A stretch of DNA of 39,204 nucleotides from an uncultured Ruminococcus sp. (GTDB lineage Bacteria; Bacillota; Clostridia; Oscillospirales; Acutalibacteraceae): assembly GCA_902774325.1 (NCBI GenBank), contig CACYIC010000020.1, forward strand, positions 1 through 39,204. The letters are read 5' to 3'. Within the stretch, counting starts at the first letter, position 1. Every line of letters starts with the position of its first letter. Made by a program: the position numbers and the translations under genes. Shown in pieces: positions 25,067 to 33,019 of this stretch. The notes beneath the pieces are model-generated. The model did not search any database. It worked only from the letters and a program-made list of their open reading frames with translations, and was not told where the DNA came from.

Positions 25067-25095
25067 TTGAAAAAATCGAAAATAAGTGATAAAAT
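25067..25095 (+). promoter_or_regulatory. Promoter of the MocR-type regulator
   Basis: TTGAAA (25067-25072) and TAAAAT (25090-25095) are 17 bp apart. The -10 box is only 15 bp from the ATG, so the leader is very short. Confidence 0.65.
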
Positions 25096-25110
25096 TGGAG
25101 CGGTGATTAT

Positions 25111-26481
25111 ATGCTTTATGATTTTCTGATCGCCGACTCTGATGAAAACGAGCCGCGCTACAGACAAATATATTATTCGGTGCGCCGTCATATCGAGGAC
25201 GGAAGCCTCAAAAAAAATACCCGTCTGCCGTCCGTGCGCGAGCTGTGCGCGGAGCTTGGGATTTCCAAAACCACGGTTCTGGCGGCTTACGAGCAGCTTT
25301 CCGCGGAGGGCTATATTTACTCTCTGCCGAAGAAGGGATATTTCGTCGCGGCTGACTTCAACAGCCGTCCGCCCGAAAGTCCGAGCGTAAATGAAGCCTC
25401 CGCTCAAAAGAGCCGTCAGTATTATGAATATGATTTCAGCGGCAAGAGCATAGACAGCGGGATAGTCGATCTGAGCCATTGGCGCAAATGCGTAAAGGAT
25501 GTTATTAACCGCGACTATCTGCTGACCTCCTACGGCGATCCCCAGGGCGAGGAGGCGCTCAGAAAAGCGCTGCAGCAATACGCAGTTGGCACCAGAAGCG
25601 TCAATTCCACCCCCGAAAATATAGTCATAGGAGCGGGAACCCAGCCCGTTCTGTCGATACTTTGCGCCCTCCTCGGAAAAGAACTGAAAATCGCCGTAGC
25701 CGGCGGCGCGTTCGTTCAGTCGGAATTTGTATTCCGAAGTTACGGATATGAGGTCGAATACTTTGAAAGCGACAGATTCGGAGCGCGCGTTGACTCTCTC
25801 GATAGAATCAAGCCCGACCTTGTGCTGATAAATCCGAATTACTGCGAGGAAAGCGGCGAAAGCATGCCGGTTACCCGCAGGCTGGAGCTCATCCGAGGCG
25901 CAAAGCTCAACAATGCCCTTATTATCGAGGACGATTACAACGGCGAGCTGCGCTACAGCACCCATCCCATGCCGTGCGTCCAGCATTACGATACGGAAAA
26001 CACCGTTTATCTCGGCTCATTCTCAAAGGTCCTGCTTCCTTCGGTAAGGCTGAGCTATATGGTTCTGCCGCGCGCTCTGACCGAAAAATACAGAGAGATC
26101 AAAAAATTCACGAATCAAACCGCCTCAAAGACCGAACAGCTCGCCCTCGCGGAGTATATCAACAGCCGAAAGATCGACGTTCATCTGCGCAAGGCGAGGC
26201 GCGTATATCTCGAAAAAAGCCGTTTGATGCTAAAGAGCATTCGGAAGTATTTTCCCGATTGGGAGATCAAATTCAACGAAACCTCGCTGTACTGCACCCT
26301 AAAGCCTCCCTTTCAGCTCGACGCGGAGGCGCTGAGCGGAGCGCTTGAGGAAAACTCTATAAGGATAATGGCGCGGAGCGCCGGGAAAAACGAGCTTTCT
26401 CTAAGCTTTTCGGGCATCTCATCTCAAAAAACAGAGGGCGGTATCGAAAAGCTCGCAAAAATCATCGGCGATACCGCATGA
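25111..26481 (+). CDS. MocR-type transcriptional regulator (GntR helix-turn-helix fused to aminotransferase fold)
   Basis: This regulator combines an N-terminal GntR winged helix (about 15-80: YRQIYYSVRRHIEDGSLKKN, RLPSVRELCAELGISKTTVL) with a fold-type I aminotransferase domain that senses PLP or an amine ligand. The cofactor-binding elements are intact: IIEDDYNGELRY (Asp) and YLGSFSKVLLPSVRL with the Schiff-base lysine (about 308). The 456 residues are a normal length. Known members include PdxR and GabR, but no pdx or gab gene is adjacent. The divergent murD-peptidase operon, which includes a PLP enzyme, or the gene itself, is the likeliest target by position. The last codons (GDTA-stop) come from a solo end of the dispersed repeat. 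Confidence 0.9.
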   Translation: MLYDFLIADSDENEPRYRQIYYSVRRHIEDGSLKKNTRLPSVRELCAELGISKTTVLAAYEQLSAEGYIYSLPKKGYFVAADFNSRPPESPSVNEASAQKSRQYYEYDFSGKSIDSGIVDLSHWRKCVKDVINRDYLLTSYGDPQGEEALRKALQQYAVGTRSVNSTPENIVIGAGTQPVLSILCALLGKELKIAVAGGAFVQSEFVFRSYGYEVEYFESDRFGARVDSLDRIKPDLVLINPNYCEESGESMPVTRRLELIRGAKLNNALIIEDDYNGELRYSTHPMPCVQHYDTENTVYLGSFSKVLLPSVRLSYMVLPRALTEKYREIKKFTNQTASKTEQLALAEYINSRKIDVHLRKARRVYLEKSRLMLKSIRKYFPDWEIKFNETSLYCTLKPPFQLDAEALSGALEENSIRIMARSAGKNELSLSFSGISSQKTEGGIEKLAKIIGDTA

Positions 26482-26484
26482 TTC
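26467..26484 (+). repeat. Dispersed repeat, solo end (copy E) forming a gene end
   Basis: GGCGATACCGCATGATTC matches the conserved end of the repeat family at almost every base. The regulator gene uses it for its last four codons and its TGA stop (26479-26481). It is short, so chance similarity cannot be fully excluded. Confidence 0.45.
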
Positions 26485-26511
26485 AATTATATTCGGAATC
26501 CAAAAAACGAA

Positions 26512-26554
26512 AACGCGGAACCGGGAACTGATCCCGACTCCGCGTTGCTTTTTT
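26512..26554. terminator. Bidirectional terminator between converging genes
   Basis: AACGCGGA...TCCGCGTT with the inner pair CGGGA/TCCCG forms a long stem. The plus tail is GCTTTTTT and the minus tail is TTCGTTTTTT, so it can serve both the regulator and the CpsB-like phosphatase. Confidence 0.88.
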
Positions 26555-26569
26555 GAGCTATTATTAGCC

Positions 26570-27289
26570 TTAGAGAGCCTTATTGAAAATATCTCCGGCG
26601 ATCTCCATCATTTCTTCAAGGCGGTTGCGTCCGCACTTCTGAGAAATAATATCCATAGCCTCCGAAAACGCTTCGGGGTTGTTGTGAGTGAACGAATGGG
26701 CGTCGGTGCCGAGGATATCTATATATCCCTTTGAGATCATCTTGAGAAGCTTGCGCTTACGGAAGAACGACGCGTCCGAGGCGTAGCTTTTGGCGTTGGT
26801 CTGGATTATTATTCCCATATCCTGAAGCTCGGAGATGAACGACAGATTCTCCATAAGATAAGGATAACGCTCAACATGAGGAATAACGGGGATAAGCCCG
26901 TTATTGTTCATCAGCATATATATCTTCTGCATCGTGCGCTCCGAGAAGGTGCAGTTATAGGCGTATTCCGTGAGGATATATTTGGATTTTCCAAAGGTGA
27001 TCTCGGAAAAGTCATCATTATTAAAGAGATAATGAGTGACATAAACCTCCGCTCCGAGGACGACGTTAACGTCCTCGGGAATATAAGGACGGAACTCCTC
27101 GAATACCCTGTCGCGCTCCTCAACAAAGCTGTCGATCGAGCGCTCGTTGGTGTAGAAGTGAGGAGTAAGGCAAATATTGTTTACTCCCTGCTTTTTAAGG
27201 CTGTCAATAAGCTTCAGGCTTATCTCAACATTCTTCGCTCCGTCGTCAAAGCCGGGAAGAATGTGGCTGTGCATATCGTATAGCTGCAT
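26570..27289 (-). CDS. CpsB/CapC-family PHP phosphatase
   Basis: This manganese-type PHP phosphatase is related to CpsB, YwqE and Wzb-like tyrosine phosphatases that act on capsule-polymer kinases. Of 239 residues, ligand motifs are DMHSHILPGFDDGA (His7, His9), CLTPHFY, VVLGAEVYV, PVIPHVERYPYL and DILGTDAHSFTHNNP. The length and order fit CpsB well. No tyrosine kinase or capsule genes are in the window; it is the last gene of a unit behind leuB, 15 bases away. The substrate is therefore unproven and it might act on an unrelated phosphoprotein or small phosphate ester. Confidence 0.85.
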   Translation of the reverse strand: MQLYDMHSHILPGFDDGAKNVEISLKLIDSLKKQGVNNICLTPHFYTNERSIDSFVEERDRVFEEFRPYIPEDVNVVLGAEVYVTHYLFNNDDFSEITFGKSKYILTEYAYNCTFSERTMQKIYMLMNNNGLIPVIPHVERYPYLMENLSFISELQDMGIIIQTNAKSYASDASFFRKRKLLKMISKGYIDILGTDAHSFTHNNPEAFSEAMDIISQKCGRNRLEEMMEIAGDIFNKAL

Positions 27290-27304
27290 GGTCCCTCCTT
27301 TTGA

Positions 27305-28375
27305 TCACAATGCCTCACAAACAAGGTCGCCCATCTGCTCGCAGCTTACCTTATTCATGCCTTTTTCGTATATATCGGGTGTACGGTCGGTTTCGAGAAC
27401 CTTGGCTACCGCCGCTTCGATGGCGTCCGCCGCTTCGTTCTGCTCAAGCGAATAGCGGAACATCATGGCGACCGAAAGGATGGTGGCGAGGGGATTTGCG
27501 ATCCCGAGTCCGGCGATATCGGGGGCGGAGCCGTGGATGGGCTCGTAAAGTCCGAGCTTGCCGCCGGAAAGACTCGCGGAGGCGAGCATACCGATCGAGC
27601 CCGCGATCATGGAAGCCTCGTCGGAGAGGATATCTCCGAAGATGTTGGATGTAACAATGACGTCAAACTGCTTGGGATTGCGGACAAGCTGCATAGCGCA
27701 GTTATCGACGTAGAGATGATTCAGCTCGACCTCGGGATAGTCCTTGGAAACCTCGATAACGGTCTTTCTCCAAAGACGCGAGGACTCAAGAACGTTTGCC
27801 TTGTCGACGCTTGTGAGCTTCTTGCCGCGCTTCATAGCCATATCAAAGGCAACTCTGGCGATCCTCTCAATCTCGGCAACGGAGTATTTTTCGGTATCCC
27901 ACGCTGCGGGGCTGCCGTTTACCTCTCCTCTGCCGCGCTCTCCGAAATAGATGCCTCCGGTGAGCTCGCGAACGATGAGGATATCCATTTTATCGCCGAT
28001 GATCTCATCCTTTATGGGAGAAGCGCTCTTGAGCGGTCCGAAAATAACGGAGGGACGAAGATTGGCGAAAAGACCCAGCGCACCTCTGATGCCGAGAAGT
28101 CCCGCCTCGGGACGGACGCTTCCGGGCAGGTTGTCCCACTTGGGACCTCCTACCGCGCCGAGAAGAACGCTGTCGCTCACCTTGCACTTGGCGATGGTTT
28201 CATCAGGGAGCGGAACGCCTGTCGCGTCGATCGCGCAGCCGCCGAGCAAAGCCTCGTCATACTCCACCGTAAAGCCGAACTTGTCAGCCGCCTTGTTGAG
28301 CACCTTTACCGCCTGGTCGACGATCTCGGGTCCGATACCGTCACCCTTGAGTAAAGTAATCTTGTAATCTGCCAT
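27305..28375 (-). CDS. leuB: 3-isopropylmalate dehydrogenase
   Basis: LeuB oxidises and decarboxylates 3-isopropylmalate with NAD in leucine synthesis. From this start it has 356 residues, the normal length. [15 protein letters not shown] opens the protein. [14 protein letters not shown] carries the substrate loop and [15 protein letters not shown] the catalytic Lys region. [20 protein letters not shown] is the family signature with metal-binding Asp residues. A GAAGGA site lies 8 bases before the ATG; an upstream in-frame ATG at 28405 lacks one. Gene neighbours are not leuA, leuC or leuD, so leucine genes are split in this genome or the enzyme serves a related pathway. Confidence 0.93.
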   Translation of the reverse strand: MADYKITLLKGDGIGPEIVDQAVKVLNKAADKFGFTVEYDEALLGGCAIDATGVPLPDETIAKCKVSDSVLLGAVGGPKWDNLPGSVRPEAGLLGIRGALGLFANLRPSVIFGPLKSASPIKDEIIGDKMDILIVRELTGGIYFGERGRGEVNGSPAAWDTEKYSVAEIERIARVAFDMAMKRGKKLTSVDKANVLESSRLWRKTVIEVSKDYPEVELNHLYVDNCAMQLVRNPKQFDVIVTSNIFGDILSDEASMIAGSIGMLASASLSGGKLGLYEPIHGSAPDIAGLGIANPLATILSVAMMFRYSLEQNEAADAIEAAVAKVLETDRTPDIYEKGMNKVSCEQMGDLVCEAL

Positions 28376-28408
28376 TGTTATATCCTTCTTTCTGTGAATT
28401 TGCAATAA

Positions 28409-29050
28409 TTATTCCAAATGAGAATCGTTCTCATCTCTGAGCATGGGTATTCTGTTAAAAACCTCAGTGACCTTTCCCCGCTGCCACAGCATCGGAGTCA
28501 CGCGGATCGAGTAGCCGAAGCCGTTGTCAACTGTCCATTCAAAGGGCTTTGCCTGCGGCAGACCGTAAACGGCAAGCAGGGTCATTATTATTCCGCCGTG
28601 AGTGACAATGACGCATTCGGTCGTGCCCGTTTTCATCAGACCCTCGACTATGCTCTCAAAGATCCTGCATATCCTGCGTACAAAGTCGTCGTTGCTCTCG
28701 CCTCTCGGAGGCTTTACGCTGTTGTCGCCGGCGAGCCACTTGTGAAAATCGGGGTCGTCCCTCAGCTCCTCGGCGGTCTTGCCCTCCCACTCGCCGAAAT
28801 TACATTCAATAAGATCCGAAATTACGATCGGCTTTATGTCGGGATAGAGCAGCTCGCAGGTCTGGGTACAGCGCTTGAGCGGAGAGGTGAAAACCACGGG
28901 AGCGCCCGGGTATTCGTGATCGTGAGCATTTCTGCGCAGAGCCATCCTTCCCTTGTCCGAAAGCGGGACGTCGGTGGTTCCGATATATTTGCCCGAAAGC
29001 GTTTCGTCAATTGCTCCGTGACGCAAAAGGTGAATAACATAACTTTTCAT
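28409..29050 (-). CDS. Histidine-phosphatase (phosphoglycerate-mutase-like) family protein
   Basis: The protein has 213 residues with the RHG catalytic motif in IHLLRHGAIDETLSGKYIG (Arg10, His11, Gly12). It also has FTSPLKRCTQTCELL, the acid/base Glu in ECNFGEWEGKTAEEL and the second His in CVIVTHGGIIMTLL. This pattern resembles CobC-type alpha-ribazole phosphatases and other broad-specificity members of the branch, rather than glycolytic mutases. No cobalamin gene is nearby, so the substrate is unknown. It is first of the three-gene unit with leuB and the CpsB-like gene. Confidence 0.86.
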   Translation of the reverse strand: MKSYVIHLLRHGAIDETLSGKYIGTTDVPLSDKGRMALRRNAHDHEYPGAPVVFTSPLKRCTQTCELLYPDIKPIVISDLIECNFGEWEGKTAEELRDDPDFHKWLAGDNSVKPPRGESNDDFVRRICRIFESIVEGLMKTGTTECVIVTHGGIIMTLLAVYGLPQAKPFEWTVDNGFGYSIRVTPMLWQRGKVTEVFNRIPMLRDENDSHLE

Positions 29051-29068
29051 CTTTTCCCCTCCGGGTTA

Positions 29069-29097
29069 TTTACAATCTGTATTTTTTGAGTTATACT
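29069..29097 (+). promoter_or_regulatory. Promoter of the xre regulator
   Basis: TTTACA (29069-29074) and TATACT (29092-29097) are 17 bp apart. It lies downstream of the opposing promoter's start, so the two transcripts overlap by a few tens of bases. Confidence 0.55.
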
Positions 29098-29136
29098 TAC
29101 AGTAGAAAAGCCAAAATCAGACTTTTTAACTTATAT

Positions 29137-29165
29137 ATTATACTATTAAATGAATCGAGGGTCAA
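29137..29165 (-). promoter_or_regulatory. Promoter of the phosphatase-leuB-cpsB unit
   Basis: TTGACC (29160-29165) and TATAAT (29137-29142) are 17 bp apart on the minus strand. The -35 box lies just before the xre start codon, so the regulator's ribosome site and this promoter share DNA. Confidence 0.8.
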
Positions 29166-29168
29166 GTC

Positions 29169-29831
29169 ATGAATCAAGATTTTCCGAGAATTCTTACATT
29201 TTTGCGCAAGGAACGCGGTCTGAGCCAGAAAAAAGCCGCGCAGGATCTGGAGATCTCGCAGGCGCTGCTCTCTCATTACGAAAAGGGGATTCGCGAATGC
29301 GGCTTGGATTTTCTCGTCAAAGCGGCGGATTATTTTGACGTATCGACGGATTATCTGCTTGGCAGAACCATGATGCGCAAGCCGGCGGAAATGAAGGCGG
29401 AGGATCTTCCCGACAGCGACGAGATCCGCCATATTCAGGGAAACGTAATAAACCAGGTGAACCGCAAGCTGCTCATGAATACGAACACAGTCATTTTCGA
29501 TCTGCTCGCTCAGATAGGCAGCAAACGGCTGACCACCGTCGCGAGCAACTATCTTATGAGCGCCGAATATCAGGTTTTCAGAGCGATCTACGCCTCCGAA
29601 AAGACCAACACCCTCAGTATGTTCGCGCTGGATCAGCGCTATTACAAAAGCCTTGCAAACGCGTCTATGATCGTTGATCTTGAAAGACTCGGAGAGATAG
29701 TCGACCGCGAGAATATTGCCCTCTCGCTCTCTCCGGATATTATTTCGGGCTACTTTGACCGAGGCGCCTCTTCCCTGTTCAACCTGATACAGTTTTCGGA
29801 GAGGAACATCAGAAAGGTCACCTCGGAATGA
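29169..29831 (+). CDS. XRE-family helix-turn-helix regulator
   Basis: The protein has 220 residues. The N-terminal HTH (about 6-63) reads RILTFLRKERGLSQKKAAQD, LEISQALLSHYEKGIRECGL and DFLVKAADYFDVSTDYLLGR, a textbook Cro/C1-type domain. The C-terminal 150 residues (from about KAEDLPDSDEIRHIQGNVIN) are helical and unrecognised; they may bind a ligand or form a dimer. It is divergent from the phosphatase-leuB unit with interlocked promoters, so it may regulate that unit and itself. It ends near a bidirectional terminator. GAGGG precedes the ATG. Confidence 0.88.
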   Translation: MNQDFPRILTFLRKERGLSQKKAAQDLEISQALLSHYEKGIRECGLDFLVKAADYFDVSTDYLLGRTMMRKPAEMKAEDLPDSDEIRHIQGNVINQVNRKLLMNTNTVIFDLLAQIGSKRLTTVASNYLMSAEYQVFRAIYASEKTNTLSMFALDQRYYKSLANASMIVDLERLGEIVDRENIALSLSPDIISGYFDRGASSLFNLIQFSERNIRKVTSE

Positions 29832-29913
29832 CGGAAGCGACGGCGGGTCAAAAATCGTTCTGTCCTCCGCGTTAAGACAGCTCGAATAAAAGGGATCGCC
29901 TTAAAAAAACAAT

Positions 29914-29958
29914 ACAAAAAAGGGATGGCTCAAAGCAAATGAGTCATCCCTGTTTTTT
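29914..29958. terminator. Bidirectional terminator after xre and the HAD gene
   Basis: AGGGATGgCTCA (29921-29932) pairs with TGAGtCATCCCT (29940-29951). The plus strand continues GTTTTTT and the minus strand TTTTTTG. The 90 bases between the xre stop and this stem hold nothing I recognise. Confidence 0.88.
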
Positions 29959-29963
29959 CGCGC

Positions 29964-30809
29964 TCAGCTTTTCAGGCTTCCCTTCTGTCTGCTGTTCTCA
30001 GCCTGCAGAAGGTCGCTTACAGCCATCTTGCGGATGATATTTTTTATCGTGACGTCAAGCCCGCTTCCCTCGCGGTAATCGGCGGGGTAGATGAAATCCA
30101 CCCTGTCGCGGCGAAGAAGATCCTCCACCTTGCTGCCGCGCTCCTGATAAACGGCGATCGAGTAGCCGCCGTAAGCCTTCATCATCTTCATGCAGGGGAC
30201 GTCCGAAAGCCCGTCGCCGAGATAGATCATATTGCAGAAGGGAACGCGCTTGCTGTCGTCGGGCATCGAGCGGTTCAGATCCAGATCGTTAGCGACGTCG
30301 AGAACTCCCTTGTTGATTCGGTAAACGAATTGGGTCTTGTTGGTGTAATTTACGTCAGTTTTCGCCCATACCGCGTTGCCGTCTGAATCATAGAGAAATT
30401 CGCAGGCAAATATGCTCTTGAAGCAGCGGCTGATGTTTGTGCCCTCTATGATCTCGCGCAGACCCGAGGAAATAACGTAGTGCTCGATCCTCACGCCTGC
30501 GCTCTCGCCAAAGCGGTTGATGCGGTCAAACCATTCATCAACGCCCTGATAAAGCTCGACGTTAGCGCCCATTTTCACAAGGGTATCTCTTGTGATCGGT
30601 ATGCTTTTCTCGCCGGAGACCTTTACCATGGCGTACATATAGGCGAGCACGGAGTCCATGTGCTCGCGCTCTCCCAGCTCGTTGGCATAGCGCCAGAATT
30701 CCTCCTCGGTCATGCCGAGGCTGGGAATAAAGCTGTAGTCCTGCATATCCTTTGTGCAGAGTGTACGGTCAAAATCGTACATCATCGCGATAATGGGCTT
30801 CTCGGTCAT
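29964..30809 (-). CDS. HAD-family hydrolase
   Basis: This haloacid-dehalogenase-type phosphatase has 281 residues. Motif I is MYDFDRTLCTKD (Asp12 nucleophile, Asp14). Motif II is VISSGLREII. Motif III lysine is probably in the segment after DVNYTNKTQFVYRINKG. Motif IV is MIYLGDGLSDVPCMK with the metal-binding Asp pair. The layout resembles phosphoserine-phosphatase-like HADs with a helical cap between motifs I and II, but the substrate is unknown. GGAGG lies 6 bases before the ATG at 30809; an upstream in-frame ATG at 30872 would overlap the cyclophilin gene and is rejected. It is probably cotranscribed with that gene. Confidence 0.85.
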   Translation of the reverse strand: MTEKPIIAMMYDFDRTLCTKDMQDYSFIPSLGMTEEEFWRYANELGEREHMDSVLAYMYAMVKVSGEKSIPITRDTLVKMGANVELYQGVDEWFDRINRFGESAGVRIEHYVISSGLREIIEGTNISRCFKSIFACEFLYDSDGNAVWAKTDVNYTNKTQFVYRINKGVLDVANDLDLNRSMPDDSKRVPFCNMIYLGDGLSDVPCMKMMKAYGGYSIAVYQERGSKVEDLLRRDRVDFIYPADYREGSGLDVTIKNIIRKMAVSDLLQAENSRQKGSLKS

Positions 30810-30861
30810 ATTATTCCTCCGCGTTTTCCTCCGCGTCGATATAATTATCCTCTTGCTTGTC

Positions 30862-31911
30862 CTACGCTTCATCCTCAGCCTTTGTCTCGGCGGGAGCGGT
30901 GGTCGTCTTTGCCTTTGTATCGGGAGCCGTGGTCGCTTCCTCCTGACCGTAGGTCTTGATCTCTATTGACTTGATCGTGATGCTTTCAAGGGGAGTATCG
31001 CCCTTGTCGGTCTCAGCCGAGGCGATCTTATCGACGATATCCATTCCCTCGATCACCTGACCGAAAACGGTATTTCCGCGATCCGCCGCGTTGAACGCGC
31101 CGTCGAGATTCGGGCTGCCGCCGTTGTCAACATAAAGCTGCTTGACCTCGTTCGGGATGACCTCGGTGTTGATGAACTTATCGCCGTTTTCATCTACAAA
31201 ATCAGCGAGAAGATTTGAGTCCTTGTAGTTGACGAGCTGGTTCTTGATGTTGTTCCAGATATCGTCATAAGCCGACCATCCGCCGTTTTTTCTGAAGGTC
31301 TCGGCGTCGGTCTGATTGATGAAGAACTGACTTCCGTTTGTATCCTTCTTGCTGCTCGCCATCGAGACCGCGCCGCGCAGATTGAAAAGCTTGTCGCAGA
31401 ACTCGTCCTCGAACTCGGCACCGTAGGAGCTGACTCCGTTGACCGCGGTGAGGTCGGTGCCGCAGTGTCCTCCCTGGATTATGAAATCCTTGATAACGCG
31501 GTGGAAGGTGGTTTTGTTGTACTTTCCGTCGTTCGCGAGGGTGATAAAATTCTTAACAGCCTTGGGAGCCTGCTCCGGGAACAGGCGCAGAGTGATATCT
31601 CCCTCGGAGGTATGGATCACCGCGATAGTATCGCCCTTTGAGGGCTTGTCAAGCTGGAATCCCGCTTTGTGGGAATCGTGAAGGATCTCGGGCTCAATGC
31701 CGAGAGTCGCGGGGTCGATGCCCAGCGCCTTGAGTCCTCCGATCGCCTTTGCCTCGTCGTCCGTGCTTATCGGATAGGTCGGTGCGGCTGTTGAAGGCTC
31801 GGTCGCTTCCTGATCGTTTTCGTTGCTCTTACATCCCGAGAAGCTCATCGCGCTCACGGAAAGAAGCAGAGCCAAAAGGAGTGAAATGATTGCCTTGCGA
31901 TAATTTTTCAT
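30862..31911 (-). CDS. Lipoprotein peptidyl-prolyl isomerase (cyclophilin type)
   Basis: This secreted, lipid-anchored foldase has 349 residues. The signal peptide runs from KNYRKAIISLLLALLLSVSA to the lipobox FSGC (Cys27). A Thr/Glu/Pro-rich linker follows, then the cyclophilin domain (about 85-310): IAVIHTSEGDITLRLFPEQA, TFHRVIKDFIIQGG with the catalytic Arg, and the NGSQFFI motif. An insertion of about 70 residues splits the usual fold after NGSQFFI (SAYDDIWNNIKNQLVNYKD). The tail is Thr/Ala/Lys rich. The ATG at 31911 has AAGGA; an in-frame ATG at 31947 lacks a site. It likely folds exported proteins outside the membrane. Confidence 0.92.
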   Translation of the reverse strand: MKNYRKAIISLLLALLLSVSAMSFSGCKSNENDQEATEPSTAAPTYPISTDDEAKAIGGLKALGIDPATLGIEPEILHDSHKAGFQLDKPSKGDTIAVIHTSEGDITLRLFPEQAPKAVKNFITLANDGKYNKTTFHRVIKDFIIQGGHCGTDLTAVNGVSSYGAEFEDEFCDKLFNLRGAVSMASSKKDTNGSQFFINQTDAETFRKNGGWSAYDDIWNNIKNQLVNYKDSNLLADFVDENGDKFINTEVIPNEVKQLYVDNGGSPNLDGAFNAADRGNTVFGQVIEGMDIVDKIASAETDKGDTPLESITIKSIEIKTYGQEEATTAPDTKAKTTTAPAETKAEDEA

Positions 31912-31967
31912 AACGATTGTCCTTTCGGATAATTTTTTAAAAAACACACAATTCTTCTTTCGCCCCT

Positions 31968-31996
31968 ATTATAACATACTTTTTCAAAAAATGCAA
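31968..31996 (-). promoter_or_regulatory. Promoter of the cyclophilin-HAD unit
   Basis: TTGCAT (31991-31996) and TATAAT (31968-31973) are 17 bp apart on the minus strand. I could not find an equally good promoter for the divergent S1-domain gene in the remaining 65 bases. Confidence 0.75.
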
Positions 31997-32061
31997 ATTT
32001 GGCATATTTGCGCCTTCGTGTTCATAGAATTTTGTGTAATGAAATATGCGGAGGTATGAAA

Positions 32062-32985
32062 ATGAATGAATACGCACCCGAAGGCCGGTTGTTAAATCTT
32101 GAGGAAAACAGGCGCGCCCAGAGCTCTCCACGACTATTAAGAGAGGCTATGCGCGAAGGGCGGATGCTTGAGGCGCCCGCCGTTTTCTGCGACTCTCGGC
32201 ACAATCTCGGTGTGGAGCTCGGCTGCATGAAGGGAATAATCCCGCGCGAGGAGGGGGCGCTCGGAATACGCGACGGCAGCGTGAGAGATATCGCGGTGAT
32301 ATCCAGGGTGAACCGTCCCGTGCGGTTTATTGTGGAAGAAATAAGAAAAGATGAAAGCGGCAGAGAATACGCCGTACTCTCGCGCGAAAAGGCACAGCGA
32401 AAATGCCTTGAGGCGAGGGTCGCCTTTCTGAGAAGCGGAGATATCGTCGACGCGAGGATAACCCACCTTGAAAGCTTCGGAGCCTTCGCGGATATCGGCT
32501 GCGGTATAGTAGCGCTTATGCCGATCGACGCTATTTCGATTTCCAGAATCGAACACCCGAAGGAGCGCTTCACCGTAGGGATGGACATAAAGGCGATCAT
32601 AAAGCATATCGAAAACGGCAGGATAAGCCTCAGCCACAAGGAGCTGCTCGGCACCTGGGAGCAGAACGCCGCGCGTTTTCAGGCGGGCGAGACAGTTTCG
32701 GGAACAGTCCGCAGCGTCGAAAACTACGGAGCCTTTGTTGAGCTTGCACCGAACCTCGCGGGACTTGCCGAAAGCAAGGACGGCGTGAGGATGGGACAGC
32801 AGGCAAGCGTCTACATCAAGAGCATCCTGCCCGACAGAATGAAGATAAAGCTTATAATTATCGACACCTTTGATCACCGACGCGAGCCCGTCCCGCCGGA
32901 TTATTTCATCACCGAGGGCCACATCGACCGCTTCCTCTACTCCCCCGTCAACTGCTCCAAGGTGATCGAAAGCAGCTTTGAATAA
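32062..32985 (+). CDS. S1 RNA-binding domain protein (ribosomal protein S1-like)
   Basis: The protein has 307 residues with two clear S1 (OB-fold) domains: about 125-193 (GDIVDARITHLESFGAFADI to NGRISLSHKELLGTW) and about 209-266 (GETVSGTVRSVENYGAFVEL to MKIKLIIID). The region before them (about 30-110) has the spacing of a third, degenerate S1-like module. Short S1 proteins of this kind in Clostridia bind RNA and may help translation or mRNA turnover; this one is much shorter than proteobacterial S1. GGAGG (32050-32054) is 7 bases before ATG 32062 and only 1 before ATG 32056, which decides the start. It is followed by repeat copy F. Confidence 0.87.
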   Translation: MNEYAPEGRLLNLEENRRAQSSPRLLREAMREGRMLEAPAVFCDSRHNLGVELGCMKGIIPREEGALGIRDGSVRDIAVISRVNRPVRFIVEEIRKDESGREYAVLSREKAQRKCLEARVAFLRSGDIVDARITHLESFGAFADIGCGIVALMPIDAISISRIEHPKERFTVGMDIKAIIKHIENGRISLSHKELLGTWEQNAARFQAGETVSGTVRSVENYGAFVELAPNLAGLAESKDGVRMGQQASVYIKSILPDRMKIKLIIIDTFDHRREPVPPDYFITEGHIDRFLYSPVNCSKVIESSFE

Positions 32986-33019
32986 AATCCTACAGCGAAA
33001 GGCTGCCACCGGCGGTAAA

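Noticed and set aside
30810-30872. N-terminal extension of the HAD hydrolase to 30872
   Set aside because: The extra residues are a low-complexity basic run overlapping the end of the cyclophilin gene; the ATG at 30809 has GGAGG at proper spacing.
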